A DNA stretch of 35,306 bases. Origin: Pelargonium cotyledonis. Taxonomy: Eukaryota; Streptophyta; Magnoliopsida; Geraniales; Geraniaceae. The stretch is from positions 1 through 35,306 of the forward strand of contig JAYMTA010000200.1 of the NCBI GenBank assembly GCA_036897625.1. The letters are read 5' to 3'. The number at the start of each line of letters is the position of its first letter. Position 1 is the first letter of the stretch. The position numbers and the translations under genes were made by a program. This document shows positions 9,895-26,861 of the stretch, piece by piece. A model generated the notes under the pieces. The model was given only the letters and a program-made list of their open reading frames with translations. It was not told the DNA's origin and did not search any database.

Positions 9895-11774
9895 TGCATT
9901 GAGCGGTCCAGGTTCACTTAGGGCAGCCATGGAAAATACGAGTTTCCAGAAGAATCAACATCTGGTTGTCTGCAAGGAAATGACAATAGTCACTGTGAAC
10001 TAATTTTTTTGGTAAATAAAAGCACTGAAGAAATATGTTTCCTTTTTGGCAAAGCAGAGAAGGATGCAATTTCCTCTGGCGGTGTCAACTTTGCTAGACA
10101 TGGAAGATGTTTGGTTGGGAAGATGAGATGGACTAATGCAGAAAATGCTGCCCGAAATGAACGACATGGCAAATAATTACATTCATGTTTGTTTGAGGAG
10201 ATTCAATTGCTCTCTGCGTTTGTATTGTGGAGACTGGTTTGCTATTCATTATTGAGTGAGAAAGCGGTCAAACTCAACCCCCTGCTGTAGGGTATCTTTT
10301 TTCTTTGTTCATCTGTATTATTTCGGGAGAGGTAGAGCTCGGAAAGGGGAGGTTTGGCTCATTTGAACTTTTTTTCTTCCTCTATTAGGTAATGTGAAAC
10401 TTAATTGACTGATTCATTATATTTTGTATCAATTTAGTGTAGTTTTTATATATGTATCTCATGGAGTTCTGGATGTACTTGTAACCAGGTGAAAGGAAGA
10501 GATTTAAGGTCATGAATTATGATTCTCTAGAATTGTGCTATGGTATTAATTGGAGTGAATTGGTTCCTGTGTTGGTACAAAATTGGCAACCATGCATTTT
10601 AGGCTTGAAATTAATGTAGTGAAAATGGAAAACTAGTTTATGACGAACTGAAATAGGTCCACGATTGAAATTGAATTGATAGGAAGTGGCACTAACCACT
10701 TGATACGCTTGTATGAATTGGTGGTCACACCATGTGACTTTCTTCTTCCATCACCATCCAATATAAATATATATATAGAAAGTACATTCCTCACCACATG
10801 AAAACTTTCATATTGTGGGAAATTAGGGAAAAACTGATACCTAGGTTCAAATGTATGAGTTAGTTAGGTTGAAAGGTCGGTCGGTAGAAGTGTCTATTTT
10901 GGATTTCGAATGTAACTCGAGTATGAAATTATTACGAGATATATTTAAGTTATGCGGATTTCAAATTTTTTGGGTTCGAGTTAAAATTGGCAAAATTAAG
11001 GGGGAGGGGTTTGCTTGAAGACTAATCCAAAGTCAAAAACATGTGATGGTGGGGTCTAATGTAGTTGAGAACATAAATAGGATTGGTTTAGAATTGAATT
11101 TTGTCTCTGGGCGTGGTAGCTCTCAATCACTGGGTCATGTCAAGTGGAGTTGAGTAGAGTAGAACGGATCAACTTGAAATAATGTTGGTTCGTAGGATGG
11201 GACCTCAACGCACCTACTATTCCCTAACCAACAGGCAATAGTGATCAACTAAAGGAAACAATTGCGATCCAAAGTAAGTAACCAATTTGTCTCGTGACAC
11301 AACACGAATTCTTATAAATTTAGATTAAACAAATTCGAAATTCTATTATGTACCGTCATCAAGAAAATTTAAACTTAAAACTCAAAAAATTAAAAGTACT
11401 TAAATCGTTTGATCCAACATGCCTGTGAACACGGATTGACACTCGACCCGTAGAGATGAAGAGAGAAATGTGGTGGCTGCTTGGCGCTAAATGCTAATTA
11501 GTGCTACTAAATTGGTGATGAAGACATAAACAGCTTGGGTGGCGGGAAAAGGTCAAAAAAAAAAAAAAAATCACCCTAGTAGCAGTAATTGCTATGAGTA
11601 TATGGAACTGGATTGGGTAGGTAGTGGGAGTGTTGATTAGCTTTAAAGACAAGTCAAAATCATTACTATAAATTTCAAACTAGTAATTACTACTACTACT
11701 TTTATTTATTTATTTATTTATTTCAAACTTCAAAATTGGTGCTGATATTTGTTTCTTCTTTTGAAAGTTCGACG
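9895..11774. other. GAUT7 3' flank and intergenic DNA
   Basis: No second gene is seen. The first 600 bases probably include the GAUT7 3' untranslated region; an AATAAA lies at about 10015-10020 but could be too early, and later T/A-rich stretches could also serve. Further on there are only simple tracts: 16 A residues at about 11555-11570 and a TTTA tetranucleotide run at 11701-11723. The receptor-kinase promoter should lie in the right-hand part. Confidence 0.5.
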
Positions 11775-11963
11775 ATGATCTTCTTCTTCTTCTCCTTCTT
11801 CTCTCTACCAGTCGCCACTCCCATCCCACTCACACACAGACCAGTCTCGAATCCATGATTACCTTGTAAGCTTACAATAGATCCATCCTCCAACCTTCAT
11901 TATTGCCTTGGTAGCATTATGCTCTCTGAGTCTCTAGCAGCTGAGACAGAGCTCCGCCTGTAG
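11775..11963 (+). promoter_or_regulatory. Three upstream ORFs in the receptor-kinase leader
   Basis: Frames 11775-11858 (27 aa, Phe/Ser/Pro-rich), 11855-11869 (4 aa, overlapping the first stop as ATGA) and 11919-11963 (14 aa) all end before the main ATG at 11970, the last by only 6 bases. The preceding CT-rich tract looks like a leader. Whether all three are transcribed depends on the unseen start site. If they are, translation of the kinase would depend on leaky scanning or reinitiation. Confidence 0.45.
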
Positions 11964-11969
11964 CCGTCC

Positions 11970-14900
11970 ATGGCGCTCGTTCACTTGTTGCTCTTCTCTC
12001 TCGCTCTCGTCTCTGCACCATTTCACGTCGTCTTCTCCGTCACCGATCCTCACGACTGTACGCACTCGAAGAACAATTTAACTGATCTATCTAATTACTT
12101 GTTCATTTTATTGATTGTTTGTGAATTTACTGCTCTACATCGTCATTGAAATTGTGTAGAATATATTGATTAATTTTAGGATATACAGTGCTAGATCTTC
12201 CAGCAGTTGATTCGATGTGATCGTTGCTACCAAAGCCCCTTCCTGTAGTTATACTCTAAAATTAATTCTAGTTGTATGGTCTTTTTGCAGTTAATAGTAT
12301 TTTCTGCATGGATTTTGTTTGATCTAATACTTATTTGAAGGATTTTCATAGATATTTATGTTCATTATTGTTGTGCTTCAATCTTCATTTTCTGCCCCAA
12401 GTTTCCATAATGCTCTTGCACTTTCATTTGTTTCCTTAAACTCTAATTTCATTCTAGTTGTATGGATGGTCCATTTGCAGCTAATAGTATGTTCTACTTG
12501 GATTTTGTTTCGATTTAACACTTTTTTGAAGGATTTCCAGAGATATTTATGTTTATTAGTCCTCGCTTCTTGGTGCAGTTGTTGTGCTTCAGTCTTTGAA
12601 GGATATATGGGAAAATACACCTCCACACTGGGCAAAGTCAGATGATCCTTGTGGAACGCCCTGGGAAGGAATCACCTGCAATGATTCCAGGGTAACCGGA
12701 CTGTGAGTGTAATCATTTGCCTTCCGCCTTTTTTCTCTTCCTTCTAACCATAACGGCACTATTAGTATTTTTCTTGTTAATCAAGGACATAGAAGGTAGA
12801 ATTTATGAATGAATGTTTTATATTTTCAGGGGATTATCATCTATGGGCATTAAAGGAAAACTAAGTGGTGACATTGGGGGGCTCACTGAGTTGAGATCCT
12901 TGTGAGTTCTGTTCCCTCCTTTTTCTTATGTGTATTGTTATATGATATATTTGGAGCAATTGTCTTGAAGTTCTGCTCTCACAAACATGTGTCACTTGCA
13001 TTTTTCTTAACTTTGAAGGAGATGCCTTTGTCTCTTCCTTTAAAGTTTGGTGTTATATTATTGCAGGGATTTGTCGTTTAATCGGGATCTCACAGGCTCC
13101 CTCTCTCCACAATTAGGAAATATAAAGAAGCTGAATATCCTGTAAGATCCAACAGAGAAGCTATTTTGGTTACTTCATATACAGTTTCTTTATAATGATT
13201 GTAATGAGTAGACATGCTTGTTCTCCAGAATCTTGGCTGGCTGTAGCTTCAGTGGTAACATTCCAGATGAATTGGGCAATCTTGAAGATTTATCCTTCTT
13301 GTGAGAATTCAAGGAACCGAGATGTTACTAATTGACTATACTTCATTGTATATATACCTTTGGTTGAAATTATCTTTTATTCAACTCAAATTTTCTTTTT
13401 AGGGCTTTGAACTCGAACAATTTCACCGGTAGGATACCGCCTTCCTTTGGTAAACTTTCAAAACTCTACTGGCTGGACCTAGCAGACAATAAGTTGACAG
13501 GTTCTCTTCCAATCTCAACATCCACCACCTCAGGCTTGGACCTTCTTCTAAAGGCTAAACACTTGTGAGTACTATTTAGCTTCCCAACTCATCTCCAGTG
13601 GAAAATATGAACAATGATAAATGTTGGACCAATGACTATGTTTGAAATTGTTATGATTCTACAGTCATTTCAATAAGAACCAGCTTTCAGGTACAATTCC
13701 ACCGGAACTATTTAGCTCCCAGATGATACTGATACATGTGTAAGCTGATACACCCCCTTTACTACATTTTTAAAAAATAATTTTCTTCATCTAGTTTATT
13801 GATTGAGGCTCTTCAATGACAGATTATTTGATGGAAATCAATTTTCTGGAAGTATACCGTCAACATTAGGCCTGGTTAAGAGTCTTGAGGTTCTGTGAGT
13901 AAAAACTCCACCATAACTCCATCATTTCCTGTATTTTTCAATTCTGATATTGACTGGAGTGCATATTGTTCCAATTTACAACAGTCGGCTAGATAGAAAT
14001 GCTCTGGCGGGAAAGGTCCCGACAAATCTCAACAACCTTACAAACCTCAATGAATTGTGGGTAACAAATATTGCAGTCTTTCTTGCTTTTATGTTTTTTT
14101 TACACTGAAGTGATATACAAGATGACAATTCTTTTCTCTATTATATTGTATCCTATGCATGTCTGTCAAATTATGAATTTTGGAAATTTTGTTGCAAAGG
14201 ATATAATTTCTCATTTCTTTTTATCTTTCTAATACTATCATTTTGTCCTTCAGGAATTTAGCGCACAATAAGTTGATAGGTCCTCTACCAAATTTAGCTG
14301 AAATGACTACTCTTAATTATGTGTGAGTGTAAATAATGAGCATTGTCATTTTCAGTTCTAATTTGCCATGATTTGAGTTCTTGCTTGCCATATTAACATT
14401 CTAGTAATATATTATTTTTTTCTCAGGGACCTCAGCAACAATTCATTTGACCCATCCGAAGCTCCAATTTGGTTCTCAACCTTACCTTCGCTTACCACTC
14501 TGTAAGTTTTCTGTGATGTACAAATGAAAAATCTGATAATTCCTAGGAGTACTCTCTCATCTTATGTGGATTTTATGATGATCAGGGTTATAGAATTTGG
14601 ATCACTTCAAGGGCCTGTTCCCCAGAAACTCTTCAGTTTTCCGCAGCTACAGCAAGTGTAAGACCCGACTTGGAAACATTGGATTGGACCATCAGTAACT
14701 TTCATAAAGCAAAAAGTGTTAAGATTTTGAATCATCTCTTTCAAAAATTTGTCAGGAAACTGAAGAACAATGAGTTTAATGAAACATTGAGCATGGGTGA
14801 AAGCATCAGCCCTGATCTAGAGCTTGTTGATCTACAAAATAACCAGATTTCCTCAGTAACATTGGGTTCTGGATACACAAATGCATTAATGTAAGACGGT

Positions 14901-17842
14901 TCATCATCCTCATTCTTCATCTTGATGTTGTAATACTATGCTATGCATAATCCTCTGACAAGTCACGACTATTCTCGTTTGTTATCTCAGATTAATAGGC
15001 AATCCAGTGTGTTCCAGCAGCACTGCTCTCTCAAATACTAATTATTGTCAGCTACAGGAACAAACCACAAAGCCATATTCTACTAGTCTTGCAAACTGTG
15101 GAGGTAAATTATGTCCCTCAGATCAAAAGCTCAGTCCTCAGAGCTGTGAATGTTCCTATCCATACGAAGGAACATTGTACTTCAGAGGACCCAGATTCCG
15201 GGTGTTAACCAATTCAACTGTCTTTCATACTCTTGAAATGAGCCTCTGGGTGAAGCTGGACCTCACTCCTGGTTCAGTTTCACTTCAGAACCCTTTTTTC
15301 AATACTGATGATTATCTCCAGGTGCAGCTAGCACTGTTTCCACCCAGCGGACAATATTTCAATCGGTCTGAAGTCCTAAGAATTGGGTTTAAATTGAGCA
15401 ATCAGACCTTTAAGCCTCCTCCAGATTTTGGACCCTTTTTCTTCCTCGCATCTCCTTATATTTTCCCAGGTAAAATCTTTATTACACCTTTTACTTGCAG
15501 GTGCAGTATTGATGCTATTCATTTATACGATTGCTTGACCTAAAACAACACAATTATTTCAGATACACATGGAAAAACTTCTCTCAACTCTCGGTTGATT
15601 ATTGGAATAGCTATTGGTTGTGCCTTTCTGGTTTTGGGACTCTTGGGATTAGGCATATATGCTATTTGGCAAAAGAAACGTGCAGAAAGAGCCATTGGAT
15701 TAAGTAGACCATTCGGTAAAATGGCTACTATATATTACTCCTATTTTGTGAGGCCGAATTGAAATAGTTGCTGGCTATATAGCTAACTGTTGTTTCTTTG
15801 TTTCAGCATCATGGGCACCTAGTGGCAAAGACAGTGGTGGTGCACCACAATTGAAGGGAGCAAGATGGTTCTCTTATGATGAGCTCAAGAAGTGTACCAA
15901 TAATTTTTCCTCAAGTAATGAGATAGGCTCAGGGGGATATGGCAAGGTGAATATTCCACATTTGCCTAACTTTGCTCTCAATTGTTATTTTCTTTTTATT
16001 GATCTCCTCCTTGTCGTTGCCAGGTCTACAAAGGAGTGATTCCCGAAGGACAGATGGTGGCAATCAAACGCGCACAGCAAGGATCAACACAGGGTGGGCA
16101 CGAGTTCAAGACTGAAATTGAATTGCTTTCGCGAGTTCACCACAAGAATGTTGTTGGACTTGTGGGTTTTTGTTTTGAACAAGGAGAACAGATGCTGGTT
16201 TACGAATTCATGCCTAATGGAACACTCAGAGAGAGCTTGTCAGGTATTGAATTATATTTTCAAGGGGACCAAGTTTCAGTCAGTTGCAACAAATTAGTGA
16301 TGTGAACAATGTATGCTCAAAATACATAATCTGTTGATTGTTCTGAACTTTGCTAAAGTTGTTGCTTAGAAGTAAAGTAATGAATGCTGTAGGAAAATCC
16401 GGGATCCATCTTGACTGGAAGAGGAGACTCCGAGTTGCTCTTGGGTCAGCCAGAGGCCTAGCTTATCTCCATGAGCTTGCAAGTCCTCCTATAATCCATA
16501 GAGATGTTAAGTCCACCAACATTTTACTCGACGAAAGTTTGACAGCAAAAGTAGCAGATTTTGGCTTGTCCAAGCTGGTATCAGACAGTGCAAAGGGGCA
16601 TGTTTCAACTCAAGTTAAAGGCACACTGGTAGGTGTTCCCACTCTTACAAAATATTCAATTTTTAGGTAGGCATTGACATAGGTACGAGATAAAAAACAC
16701 GACATGAATACGGTGACACATTCTCTTACTAAATCATTAACAAGACATGCTAAGTAAATTTCAGAAATAATAATTTGTAATTTATATTTGCTATATTAGC
16801 GCATAGAAGTTACATCAAGTTTTGCTGTCAGTGTGTCGGACACGTGTGCTTTTAAAAACCATGATTAAAATATTGGGGAGACACACAATGGCATACCCAG
16901 GGTTTCCTAAAGGAGAGGGCAAAATAAAATTATGCTAAATTATTTTGCAAGGCACTAAGGTTTGGGCAAATTTTGTCTTCTTGCTCTCACTTGTGCAAGG
17001 TTAGACCATTATTTGTCGACAAAACAGGGTTAAAACACAAAACCTTTCGGTTAAAGGAGCATTTTCTAACTACTCGGCATAGGCACTAATGATAATATTT
17101 GAAGAAACAAGGCATTTTGGCCCTTTTGGGAGGCTGACAATGGCAGCTGCCTATCACAACCACCCCCAGCTCCGCCACTAGAGACAAGTAAAATCAAGTG
17201 TCTGACACGTATTCGTAGAGTGTCCAAGTGTAAGATACGTAAAAAAACACAGATGTGTTGAAAAATTGAACCTAACTGTGCATCATAGTTTTACACACAA
17301 TCAATTGAAGTGTTGCTATTTTGAGTGTGCAGGGCTATCTTGATCCCGAGTACTACATGAGTCAACAACTAACAGAGAAGAGCGATGTGTACAGTTTTGG
17401 AGTGGTAATGCTCGAGCTAGTAACCGCGAGACAGCCCATCGAGAAAGGCAAGTACGTTGTGCGAGAGGTGCGCATTGCAATGGATAAAACAGACCAAGAA
17501 CACTACGGGTTGAGGGAAATGATGGATCCGACCATTAGAAACACAGCAAAATCTGTAGGGTTCGGGAAGTTCTTGGAGTTGGCGATGCAATGCGTCGAAG
17601 AATCAGCTCCAGACCGCCCAACAATGAGTGAAGTGGTGAAGGCTATAGAGCTCATTTTGCAGAATGATGGGATCAATACAAACTCAACATCTGCATCATC
17701 GTCTACAACAGAGTTTGGAGCTACAAAAGGTGGTTTCAAGCATCCTTATAATGACTCTTTTCCGAAAAAGGAGAATACTGAAAGCAATGCTTTTGATTAT
17801 AGTGGTGGATACACACTTCCTGCGAAAGTAGAGCCTAAGTAA
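11970..17842 (+). CDS. LRR receptor-like kinase, subfamily VIII-1 (VRLK1/HPCA1 group), 966 aa
   Basis: Plasma-membrane receptor kinase. Exons: 11970-12057, 12579-12702, 12830-12901, 13067-13141, 13229-13300, 13403-13564, 13665-13739, 13823-13894, 13985-14056, 14254-14322, 14427-14501, 14586-14657, 14756-14890, 14991-15469, 15563-15715, 15807-15946, 16024-16243, 16393-16628, 17333-17842. Order: signal peptide 1-23; LRR cap with DPCGTPWEG and a cysteine pair; LRRs to about 380, most on separate 69-75-base exons; juxtamembrane cysteine domain (C424, C429, C440, C442); transmembrane 559-583; kinase with GSGGYG 639-644, K660, HRD D756 and DFG 774-776. It is therefore an RD-type and probably active kinase. 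The C-terminal AFDYSGGY...EPK tail matches my memory of Arabidopsis At1g79620 (VRLK1, secondary-wall control) better than HPCA1, the hydrogen-peroxide sensor. Orthology is inferred; family assignment is firm. Confidence 0.93.
12262..12597 (+). repeat. Tandem duplication spanning intron 1 end and exon 2 start
   Basis: Positions about 12262-12386 and about 12446-12597 are two diverged copies sharing ATTCTAGTTGTATGG, TTTGCAG, AATAGTAT, GGATTTTGTTT, TTTGAAGGATTT and AGATATTTATGTT in the same order. The right copy runs into exon 2 (from 12579). The left copy ends with TTGTTGTGCTTCAATCTT, a copy of the first bases of exon 2, but it has ATTG where the real 3' splice site has GCAG. Confidence 0.75.
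16888..17180. mobile_element. Probable non-autonomous hAT-type insertion in kinase intron 18
   Basis: The left end CAATGGCATACCCAGGG and the reverse complement of the right end, TAGTGGCGGAGCTGGGG, both approach the terminus CAGTGGCGGAGCCAGGG that I remember as common in plant DNA transposons. GAGACACA just outside the left end and GAGACAAG outside the right end could be an 8-bp target duplication. The surrounding intron has GTGTCNGACACGT motifs on both sides (about 16832 and 17199), as if the element landed in an older repeat. The host gene stays intact because the insertion is intronic. Confidence 0.5.
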
Positions 17843-18632
17843 TTGTTGTACTCTCTTTTTTGTATTATTATTAGTTTGGTGCAACTTTGATTGTATTCGG
17901 AGAAAAATGTTGTATTGTAAGTTGAAAACTATAATGAACGCATGAGATTGAAGGCGTAATTTGTTGGTTTTTGATGGCCATAGTGTAGTGTGACGGTTTT
18001 GTTTTGTCTCGAATGAACGAGAATCGGACACCAAACTAGCTGAGAAGGGAGCGAACAACGAAACAATATTCTTCGTTTATTTCACTTGATCTCCCGAGGA
18101 ATTGAAAGTCTCAGTGCTGATATACGGGAAAAAATAATATATATCCTCATTAGTGATGGTTTTGACACTGAGCTGATACTAATCTCTTGTTCGTATCATA
18201 ACAGTTCTTGTTTTTACCAATAGCAAATACTAATTTCCCAACATAGTTTTTTTTTTTTTTTTTTTTCAGCTACAAGACTGCGATATTGACACATGATTAA
18301 AATTTAACATATAGCTAAAATCTCAGATTCAATGAGACACATTAAGATGAGTACGCGAGATATGATAATTGATTACACGGGCTTAGAAGCTTGATTTTTT
18401 CTAATGTAATAGTTATCTCTACTAATGTCTTGGATCAGATACCAACAAAATATTCCGAAAAAAATTACACATTACAAATACATATGACTTCAAGGCAAGG
18501 CTGGTTCAGCAATAGACTGTGATCTAGGATTGCTGCCAAACAATCTCTGTGATGCAAGTAATAGAATAAATGTGAAGGGCTCAACGAAAACCCATGTACC
18601 CATTTATATGCTCAACATGATCCCCATATAAA
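17843..18632. other. Convergent intergenic region between the kinase gene and PECT1
   Basis: Both neighbours end into this 0.8-kb gap, so it should hold two 3' untranslated regions and poly(A) sites. It has no coding signal. A run of about 21 T residues lies at 18248-18268. No terminator can be pinned down with certainty. Confidence 0.55.
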
Positions 18633-25590
<6,958 letters not shown>

Positions 25591-25889
25591 TCATGTGCCT
25601 GCTTTATGCCAATGCAAATGCCATGCCCTTCATTTCTTCGTATTGTTATTTACTATATTTCTTTTTTGTTCGGACCAACTTATTCTTTTGTTCTGATTTA
25701 TTGGGCTCTGGCCCATAGATTAGTTCGTGAGGCCCATTAGATTCTGTCTCTGTCGTCAGAATATATACGTGGATGAATATTTGCTACAGGTTTGTAATAT
25801 TTTGAGACCAAGCATTTATCCACTCTATCACTTGGTATTTGGTAGTTTGTAATATTGTGGTAGGAGTATAATTTTAGTGTGGGAGTCAC

Positions 25890-26174
25890 TAGTGGAGCTG
25901 GCAATTTGTACATAAACATGAGGGCACCCAAATTCTGATTCAATTTTAGTTTGATTCGATCCGGGCAACTTTTGAGTTGGGTTGGATTTTTCTTGTCAAA
26001 ATGTAAGATCAGATCAGTCAAATCCACATAGTTTATCCATACAAAGTGAAACTTATTTCGTGCTCGAAACGTGAACGAACCTAAAGACCTGTCGGATCAA
26101 ATTTAGATTAGATTTATCAACCTAACTTGAACAAACAAAACATGAACCCAAAACACGAAATTGCAACCTCTAAT
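25890..26174. mobile_element. Short TIR element A
   Basis: The left end TAGTGGAGCTGGCAATTT and the reverse complement of the right end, (CAT)TAGAGGTTGCAATTT, are similar inverted termini about 285 bp apart. The interior is AT-rich with GATCNGATC-like blocks and has no open frame. It lies next to element B, which shares the same terminal sequence. Confidence 0.5.
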
Positions 26175-26205
26175 GGATAGGAATGGCTTCTCCTTGACCG
26201 TGAAG

Positions 26206-26455
26206 TAGAGGTGACAATTCCAATTTTACATCAGATTCAGATTGGATTTTTTTGGATTCTAATTGCAAAAGAGTAACATTATTCTGATAAGAAGAGTTTC
26301 AAATCGGATCAAATCAAATTGTACAAAACTTGAATTTTTAGTATAAACTCATCCGATCAAATCCATATTTTCGCAAGAAAAACCTGATTTGATCAATTCT
26401 AAAATTGATCAGATTTCAGATGCCCTTGGGTCCATATCCAAATTGCCAGCTCTAT
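26206..26455. mobile_element. Short TIR element B
   Basis: The left end TAGAGGTGACAATTCCAA and the reverse complement of the right end, TAGAGCTGGCAATTTGG, agree at 12 or more positions. The 250-bp interior has several diverged copies of ATCAGATT/GATCAAAT words. It belongs to the same family as element A and the PECT1 intron 8 relic. The class is unknown. Confidence 0.5.
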
Positions 26456-26861
26456 CATTAAGTTTCTGGCATTTCTTTAGGATAAACACCCATTTCTTGC
26501 CTCTAGCCTTTTTCCCCAAGGAGTTCCTCAGTGATTTCGCCGAGCAAAAGCTAATTTTGACTCTATTTGAAGCAATAGAGAGCGATTTGGTTTAGTTAGC
26601 ATTAAATGTTATGCTGCATTATTAACCTCGCAAGCTTACACAAAGTAAACGAAACCTGGAATAATGGCCTACACTGATTCTATATCTATTCAAGTCTTGA
26701 GGAGTGAGTACAAAATTTAAACAATATGACACAATAGTAAAATGACTGTGAACTAAGGAAGCATTGGAAGCCATTATAACAAAATAGGGCAGCATCTAAA
26801 ATTGAGAGATAAACATGGCAAACCCCTGGAAGAATCGAGCTACTGCTAGCCTGTCGAACTA

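Noticed and set aside
10960-11000. A TTCGA-containing word like a tRNA T-loop
   Set aside because: No cloverleaf arms, no A box and no acceptor stem could be formed around it.
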